Origin: CAYMZZ01 sp046297935
Lineage (GTDB): Bacteria; Bacteroidota; Bacteroidia; Chitinophagales; Chitinophagaceae
Assembly (NCBI GenBank): GCA_046297935.1
Contig: JBKBHA010000005.1
Span: 124,001 to 188,000, forward strand
DNA length: 64,000 bases
Direction: 5' to 3'
Shown here piece by piece: positions 8,041 to 17,203 of the stretch; the stretch's first letter is position 1; the number at the start of each line of letters is the position of its first letter. The translations under genes were made by a program, and so were the position numbers. The notes below the pieces were generated by a model, which ran no database searches, was not told the DNA's origin, and saw only the letters and a program-made list of their open reading frames with translations.

Positions 8041-10661
8041 TTTTCTCCCAGTCTTTTTCTTACCGCATCAATTACCTGCATCAAATTCGATGCATCCTGT
8101 CCGCCGGCAGTTGCAAGTGTTTTTTGTCCACCACCGCCACCTTTTATCAGGGGAGCTACCAGTTCTTTTATCAGTTTACCGGCATCCAGTGAACGGGCCT
8201 GACATACCGTTTCAGAAATACCGATTGCTACAAAAGGTTTACCATCGATGTTGGCCGCCAGCACTGCGACAAAATCCTTCAGTTTGCTGCGGAGATCGGT
8301 GCATAATTTTTTCAGTGAGTCGGCCTCATCTACTTCTACTATGTCGGAAATAAATGTGACTCCGTTGATGATTTCGTCCTTATGCAACAGCTCGTTGCGA
8401 ATACCAACCAGTTGGCGGGCACGCATTCCCTCAATTTTTTTCTCAAGGCGGGTTTTATCCTCCAGCAATTTTTCAATGGCCTTGAGTGGCTCTTTGGCCT
8501 TCAGCAATTCCGACAGCAGTTTGAATTCGCCCAGCCGGTCACCCACAAACTGAATAGAGGCAGGACCTGTGAGAGCTTCTATGCGCCTTACACCGGCAGC
8601 TACTGCCGATTCGGAGGTAATGGTAAAGAACCCAATGGTACCTGTGTGGCCTACGTGCGTACCTCCACAAAGTTCAATGGAATAAGAAGGGTCGATGATG
8701 ACCACACGAACCTTATCGCCATACTTTTCGCCAAACAATGCCATGGCTCCCAGGTTAATAGCCTCTTCTTTTGGCATTTCACGAATAACCACTGGCAGGT
8801 TCTGCCGTATCTTATCATTCACCAGCATTTCCACCTGCCGCAATTCTTCGTCGGTAACTTTTGAAAAATGGGAAAAGTCGAAACGCAGCAACTCGGGCGA
8901 TACCAGCGAACCTTTTTGGGCAACATGCGTACCTAGCACTTTGCGCAGGGCTGCGTGCAGCAAATGGGTAGCAGTATGATTATAAGTGGTATTGAGCCTG
9001 TTTTCCCAGTCTACCGCAGCGGTTACCGGCAAATGGATATCGGCCGGCAGACTGTCGGTAAAATGAATGATCAATTCATTTTCCTTGCGTGTATCGGTGA
9101 CGGCAATTTTTTCGCCGGCAAAATTCAACACTCCCGTATCGCCGGTCTGGCCCCCACTTTCAGCATAAAATGGTGTTGTTTCCAACACCAGCTGAAACTG
9201 TTCCTTTGTTTTCGATTTAACTTTCCGGTACTTAACAACTACCGTTTCTACCAAAAGGTCATTATAACCAACAAACTGTGTTTTATCTGTCTTGTGTACA
9301 TCTATCCAGTCCTCGGTGTCAACAGCAGTGGCAGCGCGTGAGCGCTCTTTCTGCAGGTTCATTTGCTGTTCAAATCCGGATTCATCCACTTTCAGCGATT
9401 GTTCGGTTGCAATCAGTCTTGTCAGGTCGATGGGAAAACCGTAAGTATCATATAATTCAAACGCATCCTCACCTTTAATTATGCCGCTGGCTTTTGCCTG
9501 GCGGGTAATATCGTCAATGCGACGAAGGCCTTTGTCGAGGGTGCGTAGAAAAGTTTCTTCTTCTTCACGAATTACCCGGCTTACAAACGCTTCCTGGCTT
9601 TTTAGTTCCGGGAAAACAGCAGCAAACTGATCGGCGATTACGGGCAACAATTGAAACAGCAATGGCTGCTTATAGTCGAGATAGGAATAGTAATAACGAA
9701 CGGCTCTTCTCAGAATTCGCCTAATTACATAGCCGGCTCCTGTATTGGAAGGCAGTTGTCCGTCGGCAATGGTAAAGCTGATGGCGCGGATATGGTCGGC
9801 GAGCACCCTGAATGCAATCGCTTCCCTGCTATCGCTAAGATCATATTTCCGGTTGGTGATCTTTTCAACAGCAGCTATGGTGCCGGTGAAAACATCCGTA
9901 TCGTAGTTTGACTGCTTGCCCTGCAATACTCTTACCAGTCGTTCGAAACCCATGCCCGTATCAACATGGCGCGCAGGAAGGGGCACCAGGCTGCCGTCCT
10001 TTTGGCGGTTAAACTGAATAAAAACGTTGTTCCATATTTCAATTACCTGCGGGTGGTCGTTGTTCACCAGGGTTTTACCATCTACCAACTCTCGTTCCGC
10101 ATCCGGCCGACAGTCCACATGAATTTCAGTGCAGGGTCCGCATGGGCCGGTATCGCCCATTTCCCAAAAATTGTCTTTCTTGCTACCCATCAGAATGCGA
10201 TCGGGAGCTATCCATTTCTTCCATTCTCCGGCCGCTTCTTCATCAACCGGCAAACCCTCTTTTTGATCTCCCTCAAAAACGGTCACATACAGCCGGTCTT
10301 TGGGTATGCCGTATACATCGGTCAGCAGTTCCCAGCTCCAGGCAATAGCCTCCGTTTTGAAATAATCGCCGAAGCTCCAGTTGCCGAGCATTTCAAACAT
10401 GGTATGGTGGTAGGTATCTACACCCACTTCTTCCAGGTCATTGTGCTTTCCGCTGACGCGTAAACATTTTTGCGTGTCGGCCACCCGCGGATTGGGCGCT
10501 TTGCGGTTGCCGAGAAAATAGTCCTTAAACTGGTTCATACCGGCATTGGTGAACATAAGGGTGGGATCGTTCTTAATAACGATGGGTGCCGATGGAACTA
10601 TTTCATGAGCACGAGCACGAAAAAAATCGAGGAAAGCCTGTCTGATCTCGCTGGAGGTCAT
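8034..10661 (-). CDS. alaS: Alanyl-tRNA synthetase
   Basis: 875 residues, normal for AlaRS. Charges tRNA(Ala) with alanine and edits Ser/Gly errors. Start MTSSEIRQAFLDFFRARAHE is canonical; the longer frame from 10799 adds 46 residues that run through the divergent promoter region and is rejected. The class II catalytic domain holds TLMFTNAGMNQFKDYF. The editing domain carries HTATHLLH and CGGTHV metal-binding motifs (around 565 and 665). The C-terminal glycine-rich DHHA1 domain (IKGGGGGQKTLATAGG) is complete. A TACCTTTG box (10775-10782, minus strand) is a possible -7 element about 115 nt upstream. Confidence 0.98.
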   Translation of the reverse strand: MTSSEIRQAFLDFFRARAHEIVPSAPIVIKNDPTLMFTNAGMNQFKDYFLGNRKAPNPRVADTQKCLRVSGKHNDLEEVGVDTYHHTMFEMLGNWSFGDYFKTEAIAWSWELLTDVYGIPKDRLYVTVFEGDQKEGLPVDEEAAGEWKKWIAPDRILMGSKKDNFWEMGDTGPCGPCTEIHVDCRPDAERELVDGKTLVNNDHPQVIEIWNNVFIQFNRQKDGSLVPLPARHVDTGMGFERLVRVLQGKQSNYDTDVFTGTIAAVEKITNRKYDLSDSREAIAFRVLADHIRAISFTIADGQLPSNTGAGYVIRRILRRAVRYYYSYLDYKQPLLFQLLPVIADQFAAVFPELKSQEAFVSRVIREEEETFLRTLDKGLRRIDDITRQAKASGIIKGEDAFELYDTYGFPIDLTRLIATEQSLKVDESGFEQQMNLQKERSRAATAVDTEDWIDVHKTDKTQFVGYNDLLVETVVVKYRKVKSKTKEQFQLVLETTPFYAESGGQTGDTGVLNFAGEKIAVTDTRKENELIIHFTDSLPADIHLPVTAAVDWENRLNTTYNHTATHLLHAALRKVLGTHVAQKGSLVSPELLRFDFSHFSKVTDEELRQVEMLVNDKIRQNLPVVIREMPKEEAINLGAMALFGEKYGDKVRVVIIDPSYSIELCGGTHVGHTGTIGFFTITSESAVAAGVRRIEALTGPASIQFVGDRLGEFKLLSELLKAKEPLKAIEKLLEDKTRLEKKIEGMRARQLVGIRNELLHKDEIINGVTFISDIVEVDEADSLKKLCTDLRSKLKDFVAVLAANIDGKPFVAIGISETVCQARSLDAGKLIKELVAPLIKGGGGGQKTLATAGGQDASNLMQVIDAVRKRLGENQ

Positions 10662-10718
10662 TGTGTTCAAATTTTCAGCCTGGATGTTGATGGGGCCATC
10701 TGCCGGGCCATAATTGGG

Positions 10719-10749
10719 TTGATTTTTGCGGGCAGACAGCCTATATTTG
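10719..10749 (+). promoter_or_regulatory. Putative promoter of the M23 peptidase gene
   Basis: TTG at 10719-10721, 20-nt spacer, TATATTTG at 10742-10749: a good match to the Bacteroidota -33/-7 arrangement. It points to the gene at 10835 and lies between it and the divergent alaS start. Confidence 0.45.
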
Positions 10750-10834
10750 TCGGAATCCCTGTTCGGATTGCCGGCAAAGGTAAACGAATAGACTGGCATT
10801 TGTACTTCGGGCTACCGGGGTAAAATGGATCCTG

Positions 10835-11806
10835 ATGAAAAAAGTCAAGTACTACTACAACACCCATACGCTGCGATATGAAAAACTGGAGACCCCTTTG
10901 CGGGTCAAGTTGTTGCGTCTGTTTGGCTTTATCGCTGCCGCGCTGGTTTCGGCAGCACTCATCTCTTATCTCGCCTTCCAATTCATCGATTCTCCCAAGG
11001 AGAAAATATTGAAACAACAGTACGAGCGCCTGAGCGACCGCTACCGCGATGTGCGTGACCAGGTAAACAGTCTTGAAAAGCAAATGAATGAGCTGGAAAA
11101 GCGCGACAACAATGTTTACCGTTCTATTTTTGAAGCCGACCCTATTCCCGATAGCGCACGCGCACGAGAGATGGAACAGCTGAGAGAAATCGCTACCGTG
11201 GAAGGGATGGCTAACAATGAACTGTACAATTCCATTGTTACAACCATGGATCAGTTGGCCAGCCGCATAAAAGTACAGACCGACTCTTATGCAGAACTGG
11301 ACGCACTGATCAAAAACAAAGAGAAACTACTGGCGCATACTCCCGCCATTCAGCCAGTGAGCAACAAAGATCTGACACGTATTGCCTCTGGTTTTGGCTA
11401 CCGCGTGGATCCGATTTATAAAACAACCAAAATGCACGCCGGCATCGATTTCACGGCGCCGCAGGGTACTCCCATTTATGCAACAGCCGATGGCAACGTA
11501 TCGATTGCCGGTAACCGGGGCAATGGATTCGGCAACCATGTGGTTATCCGGCATGGCTATGGTTACGAAACGCTTTACGGACATATGGCCAAGGTGAAAG
11601 TGCGGCAGGGACAGGTAGTGAAGCGTGGAGAAGTAATCGGCTATGTGGGAAGCACCGGAAAATCAACCGGGCCTCATTGCCATTATGAAGTGCATAAGAA
11701 CGGTAACAAAATTGATCCCATCTACTTTTTCTACAACGACCTTTCGCCTGATCAGTTTGATCGGTTGCTGAAGCAGGCCGCGGCGTCGAATCAGAGCTTG
11801 GATTAG
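10835..11806 (+). CDS. M23/LytM-family murein endopeptidase, membrane-anchored
   Basis: 323 residues. A basic N-terminus is followed by one transmembrane helix (about 26-48), a coiled coil (about 55-95) and a C-terminal M23 domain (about 185-305). Zinc ligands are visible: H...D in KMHAGIDF and the HxH of GPHCHYEV (about 281-283), plus the conserved ETLYGHM. The layout is that of elongasome/division-linked LytM proteins that cleave peptidoglycan cross-bridges or activate amidases. All active-site residues are kept, so it is probably an active enzyme. The TAG stop merges into repeat copy B. Confidence 0.93.
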   Translation: MKKVKYYYNTHTLRYEKLETPLRVKLLRLFGFIAAALVSAALISYLAFQFIDSPKEKILKQQYERLSDRYRDVRDQVNSLEKQMNELEKRDNNVYRSIFEADPIPDSARAREMEQLREIATVEGMANNELYNSIVTTMDQLASRIKVQTDSYAELDALIKNKEKLLAHTPAIQPVSNKDLTRIASGFGYRVDPIYKTTKMHAGIDFTAPQGTPIYATADGNVSIAGNRGNGFGNHVVIRHGYGYETLYGHMAKVKVRQGQVVKRGEVIGYVGSTGKSTGPHCHYEVHKNGNKIDPIYFFYNDLSPDQFDRLLKQAAASNQSLD

Positions 11807-12223
11807 AGGTGAAAAGTGAGAGGTGAAAGGTGAGAGGTGAGAGGTGAAAGGTGTGAGGTGAGACGTGCAACTAAAATAACAAGCGGTCATCTGCGTAAAT
11901 CTGCGCAAAAATCTGCGTAAATCTGTGGGAACAGAACTGCTGCCCTACTTAAAAGCACGCGAACAGTAAATGGTTTTCTTTTCCCGCAGATGACGCAGAT
12001 TTTTGCGCAGATTTACGCAGACAGGCCATTCTAAGTCGCCGTTTCACGTTTCACGTCTCACGTCTCACCTCTCACCTTTCACCTTTCACCTTTCACGTTT
12101 CACCTCTCACCTTTCTCCTTTCACCTTTCACCTTTCACCTTTCACGTTTCACGTTTCACCTTTCACGTCTCACGTTTCACGTTTCACCTTTCACGTCTCA
12201 CGTTTCACGTTTCACCTTTCACC
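11805..12223 (+). repeat. Composite heptad-core-heptad repeat, copy B
   Basis: Starts at the TAG stop of the M23 gene with about nine GGTGARA heptads (to about 11867). The core has a 29-nt perfect inverted repeat, 11890-11918 with 11993-12021, made of ATCTGCGTAAATCTGCG-type units and enclosing GTGGGAACAGAACTGCTGCCCT. It is followed by about 26 inverted heptads (TTTCACC, TCTCACC, TTTCACG; about 12042-12223) that run into the stop codon of the convergent cytochrome c gene. This is the longest copy in the window and fills the whole intergenic space. Confidence 0.9.
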
Positions 12224-12583
12224 TCAATCAATCTTCCGCAACCTCAAAAACGTCACCACCTGATCAATCTGCTCCGGGCTCATTTTTTTTGCTGCCGCAT
12301 GGTTGTTGGGATCAAGGCCGATCAGGGCAGCAGCGTGGTAGTTATCGATCTGTATTTTCGTGAAATTGGGTACACCATCTTTTCCTTTTGTAAAAATGCC
12401 ATGGCAGCCGCTGCAATGCAGTTTGTACAATACTTTACCTTTTTCGCATTTCTCCAGCAGCAACTGCCGGTTTATTTTGGTCACATGGCTCGGGATATCG
12501 TATTGAGTTTTCTTTTCTGTTACACATTGCTGCAATAGCAGGCAGGCTGCCAGCAGAGATAATATGGTGAGGCTCTTTTTCAC
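12224..12583 (-). CDS. Small c-type cytochrome lipoprotein
   Basis: 119 residues. Lipoprotein signal with lipobox LLQQC (Cys20). One haem site CSGCH near residue 58, and a possible axial Met in KKMSPEQ near residue 100. A one-haem electron carrier held to a membrane on the periplasmic or outer side. It starts 3 bp after the stop of the di-haem peroxidase-like gene on the same strand, so the two are one operon and may be redox partners. Confidence 0.88.
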   Translation of the reverse strand: MKKSLTILSLLAACLLLQQCVTEKKTQYDIPSHVTKINRQLLLEKCEKGKVLYKLHCSGCHGIFTKGKDGVPNFTKIQIDNYHAAALIGLDPNNHAAAKKMSPEQIDQVVTFLRLRKID

Positions 12584-12586
12584 GAT

Positions 12587-14503
12587 CTAATATTCGCCGC
12601 CTACTTTTCTGCCGTTCAACTCGCGGTTCGAGGAAGAAGGCAGCGATGTAGGCGCTGATTCAAAAATAACTTTTTCGTTCAGTGAATGAATAAAAGCTTT
12701 CAGGTCGTTTTTTTCCTGAATACTTAAATGCAGAGAATCGGATGGAAGGGTTTGATTGGGCACCGACAAGCCATGGCCTATTCCCCCGCCCGCATCATAA
12801 AATTCTATCAGCTGATCAAGGTTGTTGAATACGCCATTATGCATATATGGGGCCGTATGTTCTGCATTGCGCACGGTGCCGGTGCGGAAGGCGCGCATGG
12901 TTTCTACGGCGGGATTAAAACCGTACCGGCCCGGGTCTTCGCTCAATTTCATATAAGACGTGTCGGCCGGTGTACCCAGCACTTCAAATTCAGACCCGAT
13001 ATAGGGAGGCCGCACTCCGTTGAACTGTGGCACAAAATGGCAGGTGGCACAAATGGCCTTACTCATGAACAAATTGAAACCCCTAATCGCTTCTGGCGCC
13101 AGCACCTCATGTTGGCGCATCGCATCATCGAACGGAGAATAATACTGGCTGAATCCGGAATAATAATACGTGATGGCCGATACAATATGACTGAGCGACA
13201 CTTTCTTTTCTTCAGGTGTGTGCTTCAGGAATTTTTTAAATGCTTCGCGATAGGTTTTGCAACTCATCACTTTCCTGACAATTTCCTCTTCATTTCCGTT
13301 CATTTCAATCGGGTTACCAATAACCTCCCTGGCCTGACCCTGCAGCGAAATATGTTTTCCATCGTGCATCGAAAGGTGGTTGTAAATAGCATTTACCAGT
13401 GAAGGCGCATTACGGGCGAGCGATTTTTGCTGGTCAAATTCAAAAGCAGTGGGGCGGCTATTGTCAGTAAAAAATTCGGTGGGCTTATGACAGGACGCAC
13501 AGCTTCGTTTATTATTTCCTGACAAAATCGGGTCGTAAAATAACAGCCGCCCGGTCTCGCTGATTTCATCAAGCAGAGCCGGGTCGTCTACAAAAGAAAA
13601 AACACCCTTGCTGTTTTGAGAAAGATATAGATTTTTATCAAAAATATTGTTGGCGGAAGCATCAAGCGCGTAGTCGTTGTAATTGGCGCTATGAATTTGA
13701 TTTAGAAAAATATAATTCTGATTGAGTCGAAAGAGGGGATTCACCTGCATGCGAATGAATTCGAAGTGATTGAACCGGCTGAATTCATCCGGCTCCTCAT
13801 TCACAAATTTCAACATGCTGTCGTATCGGCGAAGGTATTCGTTGGAAAGTGCCTGCTCAGGATAGCTACTGGCAAAGTCGCTGTAAATATCTTTCACCGC
13901 CAGCAGCATGCTACGCAGTTCGGGAATAATTCGGCTGGTATCAGGGCACTCGTAGCCGGTTGTATAAATACCTGCCAGGTTGAGCAGGAACATCCGGTTG
14001 GCCAGATAAAAATGGTTCGGTTCCTTTAGAAGCGAACTTACCGAGTCGGACTCAAAAATGGCGAGGCTGTCGAGCGATTCCCGGATCAACGCTTTTAATG
14101 CGGTCGGGTCGGCGTCGGCTTCATCGAGCCATTGCTCGGCAAGGGTGAGGCCGGCGCCGGTGCGCTTATAAGGTGGCTCGAATTTTTCAAACACTTCCGT
14201 TTCCCATTCTACCGGCAGCGGCCCATTCAGTTTTCGGTAGGCAACCGGGTCAAAATAGCGAAGCCAGAAATCGATTGCCTTAAGTTTTATGCGATTGTTG
14301 TGGATGTATTGGCGAATCTTTTCGCGGGCCATTGAATCGCTCAGATCAGTTTGATTGATCAACTGCTGCAAACTCAATTGCGCTTTTTTGAATTCTTGCA
14401 GTGAGCGATCGTAATGGCGGGCATACTCGCTATTTCTTCCTCCGCTAAATGCAAAGGAAATGGCCGCAGCCACCAGCACCAGTATGACCCCTGTCATTTT
14501 CAT
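12587..14503 (-). CDS. Di-haem cytochrome c peroxidase / MauG-like protein with N-terminal helical domain
   Basis: About 638 residues from the ATG at 14503; an in-frame TTG at 14512 overlaps the upstream gene's stop and is less likely. A short hydrophobic N-terminus (VILVLVAAAISFAF) acts as signal or anchor. Residues about 30-290 are helical and lack haem motifs. The C-terminal half is a di-haem peroxidase with CASCH (about 337) and CATCH (about 487), and the YMHNG motif typical of the family near the second haem. Family members reduce H2O2 or carry out MauG-like oxidations. Operon: amidohydrolase, this gene, small cytochrome c. Confidence 0.92.
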   Translation of the reverse strand: MKMTGVILVLVAAAISFAFSGGRNSEYARHYDRSLQEFKKAQLSLQQLINQTDLSDSMAREKIRQYIHNNRIKLKAIDFWLRYFDPVAYRKLNGPLPVEWETEVFEKFEPPYKRTGAGLTLAEQWLDEADADPTALKALIRESLDSLAIFESDSVSSLLKEPNHFYLANRMFLLNLAGIYTTGYECPDTSRIIPELRSMLLAVKDIYSDFASSYPEQALSNEYLRRYDSMLKFVNEEPDEFSRFNHFEFIRMQVNPLFRLNQNYIFLNQIHSANYNDYALDASANNIFDKNLYLSQNSKGVFSFVDDPALLDEISETGRLLFYDPILSGNNKRSCASCHKPTEFFTDNSRPTAFEFDQQKSLARNAPSLVNAIYNHLSMHDGKHISLQGQAREVIGNPIEMNGNEEEIVRKVMSCKTYREAFKKFLKHTPEEKKVSLSHIVSAITYYYSGFSQYYSPFDDAMRQHEVLAPEAIRGFNLFMSKAICATCHFVPQFNGVRPPYIGSEFEVLGTPADTSYMKLSEDPGRYGFNPAVETMRAFRTGTVRNAEHTAPYMHNGVFNNLDQLIEFYDAGGGIGHGLSVPNQTLPSDSLHLSIQEKNDLKAFIHSLNEKVIFESAPTSLPSSSNRELNGRKVGGEY

Positions 14504-14505
14504 AG

Positions 14506-15666
14506 TTAGCAAATTCGCGTAACCCGGTCGAGTGTCTTGCTCAGCAAGAGTACGCCCGGCTTTTTGCCGGCTTCAAAGCTACCTATTCGATCGTCGATTT
14601 GCAAGGCTTTTGCGCCGTTTGAAGTAGCCCACTGCAATATTTTTTCAAGCGGAATTTTGGGAAAATGCTGGCGGATGAGCCTTATTTCGGACAATACATC
14701 GAGCGCATGGTTAGAAGCCAGGCTGTCGGTGCCGATTATTAACTGTGCTTCATTTGCCAGCAACAGCTCCACGTCAGGCAATTTGTTGCTGATATACAGG
14801 TTGGCAGCCGGGCAAAGACACCAGTAAATGCGATTAGCGCCTTTTTGTTGAAAGGCAAATTGCAGGTCGGCCTTTGATGTTTCCACATTGTGGACCAAAA
14901 TCATAGGCAGCGAAGCTGGTATCTGAGAAAGAGTAGCATGCAAGCCGCTCAAAAAACGCCCTGACCAGGGACTGACCGGTAGCCCCAAGGCCTGGTAAAA
15001 GTCGAGGAATGGACCGCCGCCCTCCCGAAACAACTGTTCTTCGGCAGCCGACTCCTGCGAATGAATACTCAACAGCTTGTTTTCGGCAAAGCCGGTAATC
15101 AGACCCGCCATGGCAGCACCAATGGAATAGGGGGCGTGCGGAACAATGGCGTTACCTGCAAACCGTCCGGCCACAGATTCAAAGTCTCGAAAGATATGTT
15201 CGGCCAGCTCGAATCGCTGACTGGCCCGGGAATCTGCCAGACCCATTGTTTCAATAAAATTATAATAGAGAAGCCTGCTTTGTTTTTTCGCGGGCAGACT
15301 GGCTGCAGTATTGCAGATGTCGCCAACAGCAACAATTCCATTTTCCAGCATTTGCTGATCGGCCAATTGCATGGCACTCAGTTGCAATTCGGGGCTGACC
15401 GGTGCCGACTTAATAACCGCCTGCAGAAATTGCGGCAGCCCGGTATGCTGAGGAATGATACCGACAAGATGACTGAGTTCCAGATGGCAATGACTGTTTA
15501 CAAAGCCCGGACAGAGTAAACCTTTTACAACTTCAATGTCTTCGCCTGCTTCGGCAGCCGGCAATATTGCTTCTACGCTGTCGTCGCTGCGGAGCAGCAG
15601 CACAGGTGAATCGTGGTGCAACCGAAAGCCATCGAAAAGCTGGGATGCCTGAATTTTGCGAAACAA
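14506..15666 (-). CDS. Metal-dependent amidohydrolase (ATZ/TRZ/SAH-deaminase-like)
   Basis: About 386 residues. The frame opens at a TTG at 15708, but a TAACTTTG promoter box lies inside that extension, so I place the start at the TTG at 15666 (product LFRKIQASQLFDG, a common start of this family). Motifs of the metal-dependent beta/alpha barrel are in order: NSHCHLELSHL (HxH), SIHSQES (His), LVHNVETS (His) and GTDSLASNH (metal Asp). Relatives deaminate purines, S-adenosylhomocysteine or chlorinated triazines; the substrate here is unknown. First gene of the operon with the cytochromes. Confidence 0.85.
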   Translation of the reverse strand: MFRKIQASQLFDGFRLHHDSPVLLLRSDDSVEAILPAAEAGEDIEVVKGLLCPGFVNSHCHLELSHLVGIIPQHTGLPQFLQAVIKSAPVSPELQLSAMQLADQQMLENGIVAVGDICNTAASLPAKKQSRLLYYNFIETMGLADSRASQRFELAEHIFRDFESVAGRFAGNAIVPHAPYSIGAAMAGLITGFAENKLLSIHSQESAAEEQLFREGGGPFLDFYQALGLPVSPWSGRFLSGLHATLSQIPASLPMILVHNVETSKADLQFAFQQKGANRIYWCLCPAANLYISNKLPDVELLLANEAQLIIGTDSLASNHALDVLSEIRLIRQHFPKIPLEKILQWATSNGAKALQIDDRIGSFEAGKKPGVLLLSKTLDRVTRIC

Positions 15667-15686
15667 GTAAGTGAAGTTTTCTGCTT

Positions 15687-15694
15687 CAAAGTTA
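15687..15694 (-). promoter_or_regulatory. Putative -7 box (TAACTTTG) of the amidohydrolase operon
   Basis: Minus-strand TAACTTTG, a full match to TAnnTTTG, lies inside the longest possible reading frame and 20 nt before the preferred TTG start. It supports the shorter protein. Confidence 0.45.
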
Positions 15695-15700
15695 TCCCTA

Positions 15701-15762
15701 ATTAGCAATTATCCATGTACTGACTCCCGCCACGCGGGGTCAGTACATGGATAATTGCTAAT
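15701..15762. repeat. Long perfect inverted repeat between divergent genes
   Basis: 24-nt arms 15701-15724 and 15739-15762 are exact complements. Inside them CCCGC/GCGGG adds five more pairs around a CAC loop with one bulged T. It stands between the divergent amidohydrolase and prfA promoters, so it is not a terminator for either gene. It begins and ends with ATTAGCAATT/AATTGCTAAT. Confidence 0.8.
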
Positions 15763-15815
15763 CATTTGGGTAAGTGGCCAGCAGGTAAACAATCGCTGAT
15801 GCGCAAAAGAGTATG

Positions 15816-15847
15816 TTGATCAGTATGCGCCATTTAGCGTAATTTTG
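15816..15847 (+). promoter_or_regulatory. Putative prfA promoter
   Basis: TTG at 15816-15818, 21-nt spacer, TAATTTTG at 15840-15847, about 20 nt before the prfA ATG. Confidence 0.45.
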
Positions 15848-15866
15848 CCGGCCTCAATTTAACTGT

Positions 15867-16925
15867 ATGCTCGACCGACTGGAAGCGATAAAAGCCCGAT
15901 TTGACCAATTGGGGGTGGCACTGACCAACCCCGAAATTGTGGGCAACAATAGAAAATTTGCTGAAACGAGCAAGGAGTATCGCAGTCTTGAAAAAGTGGT
16001 GAATGCGTACGAGCAGTACCGTAAGCTGCTGGAGGATTTACAGTTTTATAAAGAGGCGCTGGCAGGTGATGATGAAGAACTTCGGGAGCTGGCCAAACTC
16101 GAGTTACCAGAACTGGAAGAAAAGAAAGAGGCACAGGAGGCATTTATCCGTCAGCTATTGATACCCAAAGATCCTCAGGACGACAAAAACGCGATTCTTG
16201 AAATCAGAGCAGGCACGGGTGGCGATGAAGCGAGTCTTTTTGCTGGCGACCTTTTGCGCATGTATATCCGCTATTGCGAGCGTCGCGGTTGGAAAACAGC
16301 CGTGTTAAGTGAAAACGAAGGAACGGTGGGCGGGTACAAAGAAGTACAGCTGGAAGTGAGCGGCGACGACGTGTACGGAACATTAAAATTTGAGAGCGGG
16401 GTGCACCGCGTGCAGCGTGTTCCTGAAACGGAAGCATCGGGCCGTGTACATACATCGGCAGCAACAGTGGCTGTAATGCCGGAAGCCGAAGAAGTAGATT
16501 TTGAACTGAACCCGGCTGATGTAAAAATGGAGACTGCCCGAAGTGGCGGCGCCGGCGGACAGAACGTAAACAAAGTGGAGACCAAGGTAATGCTTACGCA
16601 TATCCCTACCGGCACTGTGGTGGTTTGCCAAACCGAACGATCTCAACTTGGTAACCGCGAAAAGGCCATGCAGATGCTTCGTACGAAACTCTACGAAGAG
16701 CAGGTGCGCAAGCAGGAAGATGAAATAGCCAGACACCGGAAAAGCCTTGTGAGCACAGGTGACCGCAGCGCCAAAATCAGAACATACAATTATCCCCAGG
16801 GCCGCGTAACCGATCACCGGATCGGTATGACCCTTTACAATCTTCCTGCTGTAATGAACGGAGAGGTCGACGAATTGATCGATGCCTTGCAGTTTGCTGA
16901 AAACGCGGAGAAATTGGTTAAATAA
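15867..16925 (+). CDS. prfA: Peptide chain release factor 1
   Basis: 352 residues, full length. Recognises UAA/UAG and triggers hydrolysis of peptidyl-tRNA. The GGQ motif is in SGGAGGQNVNKVETKV (about 228-235), and the release-factor block with PxT-type recognition loop (VPETEASGRVHTS) is present near 190. Start MLDRLEAIKARFDQL is typical. A class I release factor 1 rather than 2: there is no RF2-type programmed frameshift. Followed by a hairpin region and then a putative small RNA. Confidence 0.97.
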   Translation: MLDRLEAIKARFDQLGVALTNPEIVGNNRKFAETSKEYRSLEKVVNAYEQYRKLLEDLQFYKEALAGDDEELRELAKLELPELEEKKEAQEAFIRQLLIPKDPQDDKNAILEIRAGTGGDEASLFAGDLLRMYIRYCERRGWKTAVLSENEGTVGGYKEVQLEVSGDDVYGTLKFESGVHRVQRVPETEASGRVHTSAATVAVMPEAEEVDFELNPADVKMETARSGGAGGQNVNKVETKVMLTHIPTGTVVVCQTERSQLGNREKAMQMLRTKLYEEQVRKQEDEIARHRKSLVSTGDRSAKIRTYNYPQGRVTDHRIGMTLYNLPAVMNGEVDELIDALQFAENAEKLVK

Positions 16926-16979
16926 GGCGCCTTCGGCGAATGTGCACACCTGCCTGCCGGCAGGCAGGTTTGCACATAA
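16926..16979 (+). terminator. Hairpins after prfA
   Basis: GGCGCCTTCGGC (16926-16937) directly follows the stop and can form a cUUCGg mini-hairpin; the same 12 bases follow the receptor gene at 22409-22420. Next is the palindrome CCTGCCTGCCGGCAGGCAGG (16949-16968) flanked by TGTGCA and TGCACA. There is no U tract, so terminator function is only probable. Confidence 0.5.
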
Positions 16980-17200
16980 TTAGGGTTTTTCTTCCCAAAG
17001 CCCTAAACTTTGGTCCGGTTTGTGCATTATTCTTAGCAGAGTTCTTTTAACGCAGGTTTGGTGCTGGTACTGCCGCGATGTAAAAAACGTATGTCGGGGG
17101 AAAAACCTCCACATATTGTGGCATTTACGAGACGGGATGGAGTGATTTTACCTTAATGAGGCTTTTAGAATTTCGTTAACAGCAATGAGTGCACTAATGG
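16980..17200. other. Intergenic stretch without recognised gene
   Basis: About 220 bases between the prfA hairpins and the putative small RNA. No reading frame with protein-like composition. TTAATG, TTTAGAA and TTAACA spaced 11-12 bp occur at 17153-17181 just upstream of the small RNA promoter, but the spacing is imperfect. Confidence 0.5.
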
Positions 17201-17203
17201 CAG

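Noticed and set aside
11890..12021. tRNA or known structured RNA in the repeat core
   Set aside because: No cloverleaf or T-loop sequence; the fold is one long hairpin.
12003..12263. ORF coding Phe/Thr/Ser/His/Pro repeats (FHVSRLTSHLSPFT-type)
   Set aside because: It is the translated heptad arm of repeat copy B; similar false frames occur at 36815-37027, 37147-37338 and 58400-58645.
17153..17199. Pho box before small RNA 1
   Set aside because: TTAATG, TTTAGAA, TTAACA and CTAATG are there, but the steps are 12, 11 and 18 bp, not a regular 11.
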